Assembly: GCA_018062515.1 (NCBI GenBank)
Contig: JAGOSC010000029.1
Coordinates: forward strand, 1 to 36,669
From: Candidatus Omnitrophota bacterium
Lineage (GTDB): Bacteria > Omnitrophota > Gorgyraeia > Zapsychrales > Zapsychraceae
DNA length: 36,669 nt
Direction of reading: 5' to 3'
Each line of letters opens with the position of its first letter. The first letter of the stretch is position 1. Position numbers and translations under genes: made by a program. This document shows, one piece after another, positions 8,774 through 16,481 of this stretch. Below the pieces are notes generated by a model. The model was not told the origin of the DNA and made no database searches. It saw only the letters and a list, made by a program, of their open reading frames with translations.

Positions 8774-9265
8774 ATGAAGGGAAGTATTGTTTTAATTTTG
8801 ATCGTTTGCGCGAGCGTCGGTTTTTTTGCTTATAACTATATTTCTCAAGAAAATGAAACCAGCAAGGAAGCTGGTCAAACTGTTCAAGAAAAATTAGCCA
8901 AATCAGCTGGATTAATTGAGGAACAGGCGGTTCAATTTTCACAAAAAGCCGGGGACATTACTGAAGATGTTCAACAACAAGCTGTTTCGGTTGCTACTAC
9001 CGCCAAAGAAACGACAGATAATATAGCTCTTAAAGTAAAAGAGCTTTTAGAGAAAGCACAAGATTATTTGGATAATGGTGATTACAAACAAGCCATCGAA
9101 TCAGCTAAAAATACTTTGAAATTAAATCCTGCATCAAAAGAAGCTAAAGCTATTTTGGAAGAAGCCAACGCTAAGCTTGCAGTCGCGTCGGAGAAAGTCA
9201 ATGAATTTAAGACTGGTGTTTCGGACAAAATTGGTGAAGCCAAGGCGTCTTTAGAGAAAAAATAA
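8774..9265 (+). CDS. Small membrane-anchored helical protein with one TPR
   Basis: The 163 residues begin with a single membrane helix or uncleaved signal (about 4-22). A long charged, Gln/Ala-rich helical segment (about 30-95) follows, resembling the amphipathic repeats of YtxH/apolipoprotein-like proteins. One TPR-like unit is at about 96-135 (AQDYLDNGDYKQAIESAKNTL, then LNPASKEAKAIL). The last 25 residues return to an amphipathic helix. A good ribosome-binding site (AGGAGAAGG) supports the start. It precedes the MscS gene by 48 bases and probably shares its promoter, so a role near the membrane under osmotic or envelope stress is plausible. No named family was recognised with confidence. 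Confidence 0.8.
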   Translation: MKGSIVLILIVCASVGFFAYNYISQENETSKEAGQTVQEKLAKSAGLIEEQAVQFSQKAGDITEDVQQQAVSVATTAKETTDNIALKVKELLEKAQDYLDNGDYKQAIESAKNTLKLNPASKEAKAILEEANAKLAVASEKVNEFKTGVSDKIGEAKASLEKK

Positions 9266-9313
9266 GATAATCGTACGACAACAGTTTTTATAACATTTTT
9301 ATAGGAGGAAGGA

Positions 9314-10159
9314 ATGGAAGCCGCATTAGCAAAAATTAGCGAAATAGGCGTTCCGCTCATTGCGAACGTTTTAGCCGCTGCTATTATTTATATTGTGGGT
9401 AAATGGGCGGCGGGCATATTGGCGGATATTACCCGGAAAATTATGCACCGAGCAAAGGTTGATGAGGCTTTAGTGGGATTTACAGCGCATCTCGTCGAGA
9501 TTTCTGTCTTTATTTTTGCTCTTATGGCCGCGATCGGAAAATTGGGGATTCAAACAACCTCGTTTATTGCTGTCTTGGGTGCCGCTGGTTTAGCGGTTGG
9601 TCTAGCCCTTCAAGGAACTCTTTCTAATTTCGCGGCTGGTGTCATGATCCTTTTTTTCAAACCATTCAGACTTGGCGATAAGATTGAGGCCGCTGGTACG
9701 GCGGGCGCAGTTAAAGAAATCCAGATTTTTAATACCATTATCGCGGGGCCAGATAACTGTAAAATTATTATTCCAAATGCTCAGATTACGTCAGGGGTTA
9801 TTCGGAACTTTTCGGCTATGGACAGAAGGCGCATTGATCTTATTTTCAGTGTTTCTTATTCCGATAATCTTCAAACTGCAAAAAAGGTTCTGGCTGATTT
9901 GACTAATGCGGATGCCAGAATTCTAAAAGATCCGGCTGCGGTTATTGCAGTATTTGAATTAGCAGAAAGTGGTGTTGATATTATTTGCCGTCCATGGGTT
10001 AAACCGGCCGATTACTGGGATGTGAGATTTGATTTGATCGAAAAGGGAAAATTTGCATTAGAAAGTGCTGGATGCTGCATTCCGTTTCCTCAACGTGATG
10101 TCCATCTCATTCAACCGGTAGAAAAAACACTTGAATCCGCAAGATTTAACAACCGCTGA
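9314..10159 (+). CDS. mscS: Small-conductance mechanosensitive channel (MscS family)
   Basis: At 281 residues it matches the E. coli MscS size class. Two N-terminal helices lead to the pore helix TM3, with the Gly/Ala-packed pattern GAAGLAVGLALQGTLSN continuing into FAAGVMILFFKPFRLGD, which is diagnostic for MscS. The beta domain has IIIPNAQITSGVIRNFS, and the C-terminal alpha/beta domain ends at PFPQRDVHL, another family hallmark. The channel opens when membrane tension rises and releases solutes during hypo-osmotic shock. The start has TAGGAGGAAGG just upstream. It is the second gene of a probable two-gene unit with the small TPR protein. Confidence 0.96.
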   Translation: MEAALAKISEIGVPLIANVLAAAIIYIVGKWAAGILADITRKIMHRAKVDEALVGFTAHLVEISVFIFALMAAIGKLGIQTTSFIAVLGAAGLAVGLALQGTLSNFAAGVMILFFKPFRLGDKIEAAGTAGAVKEIQIFNTIIAGPDNCKIIIPNAQITSGVIRNFSAMDRRRIDLIFSVSYSDNLQTAKKVLADLTNADARILKDPAAVIAVFELAESGVDIICRPWVKPADYWDVRFDLIEKGKFALESAGCCIPFPQRDVHLIQPVEKTLESARFNNR

Positions 10160-10205
10160 TTTTATTAACCAATTGTCTTGTTTAGTCAAAGCCTTGGTTG
10201 TAAAA

Positions 10206-10310
10206 TAGAACTTATCTCATAAATGATTTTCTGCCTGATTTTTTAAAACCGTCCTCCTCGGGGCAAAGGTTCGTTAAAACGATAAAAAGGTATTTATGAG
10301 ATAAGTTCTA
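10206..10310. mobile_element. MITE-like element with perfect 19-bp terminal inverted repeats
   Basis: TAGAACTTATCTCATAAAT (10206-10224) recurs as its exact reverse complement at 10292-10310, giving a 105-bp unit with no coding capacity in the 186-bp gap between mscS and the next operon. Inside is a small stem, TCGTT/AACGA near 10271-10282, and a G/C-richer core. The form is that of a non-autonomous derivative of a DDE insertion sequence. The outermost TA could be target duplication, but I cannot prove this. An alternative is a large RNA hairpin or attenuator ahead of the 10347 gene. Confidence 0.65.
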
Positions 10311-10346
10311 AATCAATTCCAAATTTATTTATTAATAGGAGGATTT

Positions 10347-10808
10347 ATGAGCGGTTATATTCGGCGGAAAAGTTATTTTAGTGTTAATCGCTACCAAATG
10401 CCTATTATAGGACTCGCCCTTATTCCGACCTTCATCTTTTGTTCCCTATTATCGGTATTTGTATTGTTTACCTACGATGAATTTGCCAAGTATTTTCATC
10501 CGGGCATCAGCGTCGAAAAAATACAATTGTTTAATCAAAATATCTTTTTCATTTTAGTCACGATCTGGACTTTTTTTATTGTTGTCTACGCTTGGGCAAG
10601 AATAGTCTCGGGTAAATTAGTGGGACCCATAGAACGAATTACCCGCGAATTAGACCGTGTCATTGAGGGGGAAAATGTTGAAAGAATTTATGCCCGCGAT
10701 AATGATTATGTTTCCACCGGACTCTTACCAAGAATCAATTACCTCATCAAAATGAATAGAACGGCACAAACTGCTGCGGCGGTCAGTCTGTCGACGGTGA
10801 AAATATGA
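10347..10808 (+). CDS. Two-helix membrane protein with HAMP-like tail
   Basis: The 153 residues contain two transmembrane helices (about 20-43 and 65-88) separated by a short extracytoplasmic loop. The cytoplasmic tail begins SGKLVGPIERITRELDRVIEG, which looks like the first helix of a HAMP linker, including the conserved Pro after the membrane. There is no kinase, cyclase or methyl-accepting domain after it, so this may be a truncated or stand-alone HAMP protein. AGGAGG lies seven bases before the ATG. The stop overlaps the next start as ATGA, so translation of the next gene is coupled. The function is unknown. Confidence 0.8.
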   Translation: MSGYIRRKSYFSVNRYQMPIIGLALIPTFIFCSLLSVFVLFTYDEFAKYFHPGISVEKIQLFNQNIFFILVTIWTFFIVVYAWARIVSGKLVGPIERITRELDRVIEGENVERIYARDNDYVSTGLLPRINYLIKMNRTAQTAAAVSLSTVKI

Positions 10809-11263
10809 TGAATAGATTCATAATCTATGCTTTGTCCGGATTTTTCTTCCTTTGCTCGGCGGTGACGATAGCACGCGCAGATATCACTACGGAAATTAAA
10901 GAGGAGGCGGTTAAGGCATCTTTATTGTGGCTTTCCGTCGTCGATCAAGGATTATATGACCAAAGTTGGGAACAAACCGATCAACTATTTCAACAAAAAG
11001 TCACGAAAGAACAATGGATTAAACAATTAACAGATATACGTCCTTCTTTGGGTAAAGTCAATTCCCGCACGGTGTATGACGCGGGCTATTTCGGAAAAAT
11101 ACCCGAACAACCTGATATGGAAATGGTTGTTGTTCAGTTTCAAACGTCTTTCCAAAATAAAATTCTTTCCTATGAAACTATTTCTCACGTCCGCATGAAA
11201 GGCGGGCCATGGAGAGTAGCTGGTTATTACATCACCGATTCCGTCGACATTAAAAGTTTTTAA
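10805..11263 (+). CDS. Exported DUF4019-like protein
   Basis: The 152 residues carry a signal peptide (about 1-26, cut near ARA-D). The mature domain runs EAVKASLLWLSVVDQGLYDQSW, then WIKQLTDIRPSLGKV, and ends WRVAGYYI. This order (a helix with W-x-x-x-V-D, a W-x-x-x-L-x-x-x-R helix, then strands ending W-x-V-x-G-Y) matches the DUF4019 family as I remember it, a small cystatin/NTF2-like exported fold of unknown role. The start overlaps the upstream stop (ATGA). The SelO-like gene starts seven bases after the stop, so the three genes 10347-13069 form an operon. Confidence 0.8.
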   Translation: MMNRFIIYALSGFFFLCSAVTIARADITTEIKEEAVKASLLWLSVVDQGLYDQSWEQTDQLFQQKVTKEQWIKQLTDIRPSLGKVNSRTVYDAGYFGKIPEQPDMEMVVVQFQTSFQNKILSYETISHVRMKGGPWRVAGYYITDSVDIKSF

Positions 11264-11269
11264 TACGGT

Positions 11270-13069
11270 ATGTATGAAAATTTTGAGAAGATTAATGGTT
11301 CACATCCGTGGCGCGAGGTAAGTCCGGAAGGATACATTGATTATCCCGTCCGTTACCGAAAGGGAGGACGTGTTCTTTATTTCAATTTTCACCTCGCCAA
11401 AGAAATCGGGCTCATTCCTAAAAATCACCCACGACGAATTACCAAAAAACTCGAACAAGCCATTCTTAAAACCTTTTCTCTGCAGATTCTTAATGAATAT
11501 GACTGGGAAAAACAGCGTTCTTTTCCGAAAGATGGATATGAAGATCGCCTCTACATGGCCACTCGTTATTTGCAAACCCAGCATGAGAATAAAAAAGGCG
11601 CCACGTCTGGCGACGGCCGCAGTATTTGGAATGGTTATATAAAAACCAGGTCGAGAATTTATGATATTTCTAGTTGCGGAACCGGCAATACGATTCTTTC
11701 ACCTGGCGCTCAAGAATCACCTGAACCAATACAAACAGGCAGTCGCGAGTACGGATATGCTTCCGGCCTTGCCGATCTCGATGAAATGCTGGGTGGTGCC
11801 GTCATGTCGGAAATTTTTTATCGGGAAGGGTATCCATCGGAAAGAAGTCTCGTCGTTATCGAATATCCAAATAAAATCGGACTGGGTGTACGTACGGCGC
11901 CTAATTTGATTCGGCCCGCCCATTTTTTTCGTTATTTAAAATCCGGACAGCTTGAGGAACTTAGAAAATCTTATGATTACTTTTTGCAGCGCCAAGAAAA
12001 TAATGGCGTGTATGATTTGCCCAAGAGCGGAAAGGCTAGATATTTAAAAGCACTGGAATATATTACACAAACACACGCCAAGTTAGCAGCCGTCATGGAA
12101 GAAGAATATATTTTTAATTGGTTGGCTTGGGACGGGGATAATATGTTGGCCAGCGGCGCATTATTGGATTACGGTTCTATTCGCCAATTCGCGGCTAAAC
12201 ATAATAAATACCGTTATGAAGATGTCGACCGTTACTCGACGACATTATCGGAACAGCGTTTTTGGGCGAAAAGAATTGTGCAGACATTTATACAATTAAC
12301 AGATTTTTTGATTACCGGCCAAAAACAAAGTTTGGAAGAATTTGATAATGACAAACGTCTTGAATTATTTGATCAAAAATTCGAATCGGAACGCCGACGC
12401 CGTATGCTGTGGAAAATCGGATTTTCCCCGTCGCAGATCAAACGTCTGGAATATAAACATCAAGATAAAGTGGACGCGTTCCGCAAGGTCCTTAATTATT
12501 TTGAGCACGTAAAGATGTCATCGGGAGAAACAACGGTGGCCGACGGGATTAATCATCCGCCGGTCTTTTTAGTGCGGCATATTTTGCGGTTTCTTCCTGT
12601 TTTTATTCTTAAGAACCTTAAGACAGCTCAATGGCCGGTTATGGATGAAAAAGATTTTTGTAAAATCATGGCCGCTTCCTATGTGAATAAAGAAGATTTG
12701 GTTTTAAATGATTACCGTCGGAAAAAAGCCGTTGAATTTCAGCAATTATATTGTCAGATGATCAGAGCCGTCGGAATAAACTCCAAAAAAAATCTTCGAA
12801 CCATTGCCAAACGTTCAAGCGTAATTAATTACGAATTTCGAAAAACCGGTGATGGATTGACCTTCATTATTAATGAAGCCATTTTGGTACGAAGAAGAAT
12901 GGATATCAATGAACTTCACGACGCCATTGAACGGTTCATTCAATCTCAGGTCCTTGTTCCGGGAAAATGGAAGCCGATTAAAGAAAGAGATCTCACGGGC
13001 CGCACCATGAAATCACGCCTTCTGCAAAAAATGCAGGAAAACCTCGAACTTTATGCCGAAACAATCTAA
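11270..13069 (+). CDS. Divergent SelO-family protein (YdiU/UPF0061; putative protein AMPylase)
   Basis: This 599-residue protein is longer than typical SelO (about 480-520). By eye it aligns with the SelO pseudokinase core. GTGNT (137-141) replaces the family GAGRT loop, and SREY (158-161) replaces IREF, keeping the glutamate (E160). R208 and R215 in VRTAPNLIRPAHF have the same seven-residue spacing as the family arginines. N291 in DGDNM and D300 in DYG keep the nine-residue spacing of the metal-binding Asn and Asp. The residue aligning with the nucleotide-binding lysine is C136, which is unusual. SelO moves AMP from ATP to protein hydroxyls in redox stress. There is no signal peptide, so it is cytosolic, although its operon partners are membrane or exported. 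Activity is uncertain. Confidence 0.78.
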   Translation: MYENFEKINGSHPWREVSPEGYIDYPVRYRKGGRVLYFNFHLAKEIGLIPKNHPRRITKKLEQAILKTFSLQILNEYDWEKQRSFPKDGYEDRLYMATRYLQTQHENKKGATSGDGRSIWNGYIKTRSRIYDISSCGTGNTILSPGAQESPEPIQTGSREYGYASGLADLDEMLGGAVMSEIFYREGYPSERSLVVIEYPNKIGLGVRTAPNLIRPAHFFRYLKSGQLEELRKSYDYFLQRQENNGVYDLPKSGKARYLKALEYITQTHAKLAAVMEEEYIFNWLAWDGDNMLASGALLDYGSIRQFAAKHNKYRYEDVDRYSTTLSEQRFWAKRIVQTFIQLTDFLITGQKQSLEEFDNDKRLELFDQKFESERRRRMLWKIGFSPSQIKRLEYKHQDKVDAFRKVLNYFEHVKMSSGETTVADGINHPPVFLVRHILRFLPVFILKNLKTAQWPVMDEKDFCKIMAASYVNKEDLVLNDYRRKKAVEFQQLYCQMIRAVGINSKKNLRTIAKRSSVINYEFRKTGDGLTFIINEAILVRRRMDINELHDAIERFIQSQVLVPGKWKPIKERDLTGRTMKSRLLQKMQENLELYAETI

Positions 13070-13121
13070 TTCATAAAATTTCCCCGTCAAAAAATTTCAT
13101 TTTATTATTTAAATTGTCTTG

Positions 13122-13130
13122 TGCTATAAT
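13122..13130 (+). promoter_or_regulatory. Extended -10 promoter for the ABC-F gene
   Basis: TGCTATAAT (13122-13130) is a consensus extended -10 element. No good -35 is present. The leader to the ATG at 13164 is about 27 nt and contains only a weak AGGAC ribosome-binding site. Confidence 0.55.
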
Positions 13131-13163
13131 GCCACTTCATTAAACGTAAATTAGGACAAAAAA

Positions 13164-14795
13164 ATGATCGGCGCAAATAATATAGGGCTTCAGTTCGGAT
13201 CAAGAAAACTTTTTGATGGTGTGAGCATCACATTTTCTCCGGGGAATTGTTATGGACTAATCGGAGCAAATGGTTCTGGAAAGTCGACTTTTTTGAAGAT
13301 TTTATCCGGTGAAATTGAATCAACGACCGGCGAGGTCTTTATGGCTGCGGGGAAACGCTTGTCGGTTCTTAAACAGGATCAGTTTGCCTATGACGAATAT
13401 GATGTTCTAACAACGGTGCTTATGGGGCATAAAAAACTTTTTCAAGTTATGGCAGAGAAAGATGCTATTTATGCCAAACCGGATTTTTCTGATGCCGATG
13501 GTATTCGGGCTTCAGAGTTGGAAGGTGAATTTGCCGAACTCGATGGTTGGAATGCTGAAAGTGATGCCGGCAAAATGCTTTCTAATGTCGGGATCACCGA
13601 AGAATTTTATAAAATGAAAATGAAGCAGCTGGAAGGAAGCCAGAAAGTGAAAGTTCTTTTGGCTCAGGCTTTATTTGGATCCCCGGATATATTGCTTCTC
13701 GATGAGCCCACGAACCATCTCGACGTGGAAACATGTATGTGGCTGGAAGATTTTTTGATTGATTTTGAAAATACGGCCATTGTTGTTTCCCACGACCGTC
13801 ATTTTCTTGATAAGGTCTGTACGCATGTATGCGATATTGATTTTAGCAAGATCACATTATTCCCCGGGAATTTTTCTTTTTGGGTTCAATCCAGTGAACT
13901 TGCTTTAAGACAGAAACAAGACTCTAATAAAAAGATAGATGAAAGACGTAAAGAATTGCAGAGTTTTATCGCGCGATTTAGTGCCAACGCGTCGAAGTCC
14001 AAACAGGCTACTTCCCGTAAAAAAATATTAGAAAATCTTACCTTAAATGACATTAAACCGTCGTCGAGAAAGTATCCTTACATTGGTTTTGAGTCTGAAC
14101 GAGAAGCCGGTAATGATCTTCTGCATATTGACCATTTAAGTAAATCTATTGATGGACAAGTTATGTTTAAAGATTTTAGTGTTACCATTGAAAAAGGGGA
14201 TAAGGTGGCTTTTATCGGCCGGAATGACCTGACGAAAACCACCATTTTTGATATTTTGACCAAAAAAATCCAGCCCGACGAGGGTACGTTCAAATGGGGC
14301 GCCTCGACGGCACAGGCTTATTTTCCGAAGGAAAATAGTGAATTTTTTGAAAGAGATTTGTGCATTATCGACTGGCTCAGGCAATATTCCAAAGTAAAAG
14401 ATGAGCAGTATGTGCGCGGATTCCTCGGCCGTATGTTGTTTACCGGCGATGAATCACTCAAGAGTGTAAAAGTTTTGTCGGGTGGGGAAAAAGTACGCTG
14501 CATGCTTTCTCGAATGATGCTTGTTCAAGCTAATGTTTTGATCTTTGATGAACCGACCAATCACCTCGATCTTGAATCAATTTCTGCATTAAATAAAGGT
14601 ATGGCTAAATTTAACGGGACCATTTTATTTTCTTCACACGACCATGAGCTGGTTCAAACGGTTGCCAATCGAATTATCGAAATTACGCCGAATGGATATA
14701 TTGATAAACAGGGCACAACGTTTGACGATTATTTAGCGGATGAGACCATTAAGAAAAGAAGAGAAGACCTTTATCACAAAAACGCCTCTGTTTAA
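13164..14795 (+). CDS. ABC-F ribosome-associated ATPase (YbiT-like)
   Basis: The 543 residues form two ABC ATPase domains with no membrane part, the ABC-F layout. Domain 1 has Walker A GANGSGKST (34-42), an unusual signature LEGSQ (156-160) and Walker B LLLDEPTNHLD (177-187). The linker (about 240-305) is the charged P-site interaction region. Domain 2 has a degenerate Walker A, GRNDLTKTT (352-360), a canonical LSGGE (438-442) and Walker B LIFDEPTNHLD near 459. ABC-F proteins enter the ribosomal E site to help translation or protect it from antibiotics; the overall pattern is closest to YbiT-like housekeeping members, so resistance should not be assumed. An extended -10 promoter precedes it. 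Confidence 0.93.
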   Translation: MIGANNIGLQFGSRKLFDGVSITFSPGNCYGLIGANGSGKSTFLKILSGEIESTTGEVFMAAGKRLSVLKQDQFAYDEYDVLTTVLMGHKKLFQVMAEKDAIYAKPDFSDADGIRASELEGEFAELDGWNAESDAGKMLSNVGITEEFYKMKMKQLEGSQKVKVLLAQALFGSPDILLLDEPTNHLDVETCMWLEDFLIDFENTAIVVSHDRHFLDKVCTHVCDIDFSKITLFPGNFSFWVQSSELALRQKQDSNKKIDERRKELQSFIARFSANASKSKQATSRKKILENLTLNDIKPSSRKYPYIGFESEREAGNDLLHIDHLSKSIDGQVMFKDFSVTIEKGDKVAFIGRNDLTKTTIFDILTKKIQPDEGTFKWGASTAQAYFPKENSEFFERDLCIIDWLRQYSKVKDEQYVRGFLGRMLFTGDESLKSVKVLSGGEKVRCMLSRMMLVQANVLIFDEPTNHLDLESISALNKGMAKFNGTILFSSHDHELVQTVANRIIEITPNGYIDKQGTTFDDYLADETIKKRREDLYHKNASV

Positions 14796-14808
14796 TTTTC
14801 CCAGCAAT

Positions 14809-14997
14809 CTATTCAGTTAAAGCCTCAAAAGAAAGAACCCCATCTTCATTCAAGTGAAGTTTGATGGAAATCGGGCGGCAGCAAATCTCGCAATCAGTGA
14901 TGAATTTTTGAGTGGACCCACCGGAATAATCGACCAAGAGGGAATTTTCGCTGGAACAATAGGGACAGGCATAAAAATATTCTTCGGAAATTGGCAT
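14809..14997 (-). CDS. CPXCG-motif cysteine-rich zinc-ribbon-like protein
   Basis: The 62-residue protein has two cysteine pairs, CPYC at 11-14 and CEICC at 36-40 followed by RPI. Between them is VDYSGGSTQKFITDC. This matches the small CPXCG (Cys_rich_CPXG) family, whose consensus runs CPYCG, then D-S-x-G-x-Q, then DCxVCCRPI. The cysteines probably bind a zinc ion; the biological role is unknown. The ATG at 14997 has no ribosome-binding site, and TGCTATAAT ends only six bases upstream, so the mRNA is probably leaderless. The gene converges on the ABC-F gene with 13 bases between stops. Confidence 0.88.
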   Translation of the reverse strand: MPISEEYFYACPYCSSENSLLVDYSGGSTQKFITDCEICCRPISIKLHLNEDGVLSFEALTE

Positions 14998-15003
14998 ATC
15001 CGC

Positions 15004-15012
15004 ATTATAGCA
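15004..15012 (-). promoter_or_regulatory. Extended -10 promoter, probably giving a leaderless CPXCG mRNA
   Basis: Read on the minus strand the bases are TGCTATAAT, a perfect extended -10. The -10 hexamer ends six bases before the ATG at 14997, so transcription should start at or next to the start codon. Confidence 0.55.
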
Positions 15013-15138
15013 GGAAAATCAAATAGTGATTGAATTCTCTCTTAGATGTAAGAAAATATATAAAAGAATTTTTAAAAAATAGTGTCTATATATTCTTGTT
15101 TTAGATAGGATATATGTAACCATCAGGGTCAAACACAT

Positions 15139-15867
15139 ATGAAACAAAATATCTCATCAAAAATCAAATCAGCCGTTTCTACCATCGTTTTCTTAGGAGT
15201 AGGGATTTTTGTCTTCCAAACGATAAGCCACCAGATTAATCAAGTAAAAACCCTTAAGAAAATTGTCAGCCGATTAGAGGCTGATTCACGCGTCGCCGAG
15301 GTCCTGGTCACCGGTGTCAATTTTAATGAGTCAACTAAGAAAAAGATTACGACGATCAAGTTTCTTGAATATGCGATTGATGGGACACCGTTAAAACCCA
15401 AATACTTTGATTTTTCAGGAAATATTATTCAGTTTCAATCGCTGGTCATCCGTTTTGATGATATTCATATCCGTAATGCTGATCTTCTGAAAGGAAAAAG
15501 CGCTTATATTTTCCTTAAAGTTTTCCTTCTCGACGGAAAAGATACACAAGAATTTAATATTACTGATTTTCACGCGGTTCCCGAAGGTTACAAGATTGAA
15601 GGTGTGGAAAATGAATTCGAGAAGAAATTGTGGGAAAAGTTTTGGGATCACGCATTGACTCCAAATTTAAACAGCTTAAAGGGTGTTAAAAACGCTCAGA
15701 TTGAAGCGCCCGGCACCATGTTTGTTCCCGGAGTGTTATACACCATAAAAATTGAACATGACGGCGGACTGCGGATTGATGCCTCGGCTTTATCTCCCAT
15801 TTTACAAGGGGAAAAATTACCGATTCAACCCGTCGCTGCCGAGAGTAAAGAAAAATCAGCCAAATGA
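15139..15867 (+). CDS. Membrane-anchored envelope protein of unknown function
   Basis: The 242 residues have one N-terminal transmembrane helix (about 12-33), followed by a short coiled segment (QVKTLKKIVSRLEADSR) and a mainly beta extracytoplasmic domain. The C-terminus (PIQPVAAESKEKSAK) is a Pro/Lys-rich tail. I recognise no named family. It is the first gene of a tight five-gene plus-strand cluster (15139-18889): its stop overlaps the next start as ATGA. The ribosome-binding site is weak, and the promoter between 14998 and 15138 is not clear. The gene is the membrane-bound partner in an otherwise exported cluster, so it may anchor or assemble the others. Confidence 0.75.
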   Translation: MKQNISSKIKSAVSTIVFLGVGIFVFQTISHQINQVKTLKKIVSRLEADSRVAEVLVTGVNFNESTKKKITTIKFLEYAIDGTPLKPKYFDFSGNIIQFQSLVIRFDDIHIRNADLLKGKSAYIFLKVFLLDGKDTQEFNITDFHAVPEGYKIEGVENEFEKKLWEKFWDHALTPNLNSLKGVKNAQIEAPGTMFVPGVLYTIKIEHDGGLRIDASALSPILQGEKLPIQPVAAESKEKSAK

Positions 15868-16463
15868 AAAAAGCATTAACTTTTTTTATTTTTATATTTA
15901 TGTTTTTTGCAAAACCGGGCTTTTCCGACCAGGCGATGACGCTGACTCAAACATTAGTTCAGCAAGCGGTGCTTCAGAATTATCAAATCATGGTTATGCA
16001 AGCAGTTCAGAAAACGGTGGTCCAATTAAAGCTGAATGTACCGCAAGTTGTCGTAGAGAATGCGATTCAGCAGGCCATGGTTCATGGATTAGAGCAAAGA
16101 GTAATCAAACAAGCCGTTCAAGAGGCCTATACCAATGGTGTATCACTGGCATTGGAGCAGAGACAACAACATGTAGCCGAGACGGCTATTCAAAAAGCTG
16201 TAGAAGCGACGATTTACCAATCTATTCAACGCACGATTGTTCAATCGACGGTGCAGCAAGTGGTCCAGCAAGCTATTCAACAGAGTATGGTTCAAGTGGC
16301 TACGATCCAACAAAGACAACAAGCCATCCAACAAGCGGTGATTCAGCAAGCTGTCGCTCAAAATGTGGCCCGCCAAATCGCTATCCAGCAACAACAGGCT
16401 GTCATTCAACAAGCCCTGCAGCAACAATATTTGGAAGCACTACAACGCTCTCTGGTTCAGTAA
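15864..16463 (+). CDS. Exported glutamine-rich repeat protein
   Basis: The 199-residue protein starts with a signal peptide (about 1-21, cut near GFS-D). The mature part is almost entirely low-complexity helix built from QQAVxQ-like units; I count about 50 glutamines, with Ala, Val and Ile filling most other positions. There is only one proline after the signal peptide. The regular small-hydrophobic spacing suggests a long amphipathic helix or fibre-forming coiled coil. I know no family for it. The repetitive DNA keeps other frames open (one plus-strand frame from 15752, one minus), but only this frame has a signal peptide, an ATGA junction with the upstream gene and a fitting downstream gene. 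Confidence 0.8.
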   Translation: MKKALTFFIFIFMFFAKPGFSDQAMTLTQTLVQQAVLQNYQIMVMQAVQKTVVQLKLNVPQVVVENAIQQAMVHGLEQRVIKQAVQEAYTNGVSLALEQRQQHVAETAIQKAVEATIYQSIQRTIVQSTVQQVVQQAIQQSMVQVATIQQRQQAIQQAVIQQAVAQNVARQIAIQQQQAVIQQALQQQYLEALQRSLVQ

Positions 16464-16481
16464 TTAAGGTAAGGTAGTGAA

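Noticed and set aside
11270..13069. Selenocysteine in the SelO-like protein
   Set aside because: No in-frame TGA occurs and the C-terminus lacks the Cys/Sec motif of classical SelO; the frame is intact.
16143..16427. A 94-codon minus-strand frame opposite the Gln-rich gene
   Set aside because: Leu/Ser-rich antisense of the same repeats; no start signal and no family.
15752..16477. A 241-codon plus-strand frame over the Gln-rich gene
   Set aside because: It lies in another frame of repetitive CAG/CAA-type DNA, has no signal, family or ribosome-binding site, and overlaps two well-supported genes.
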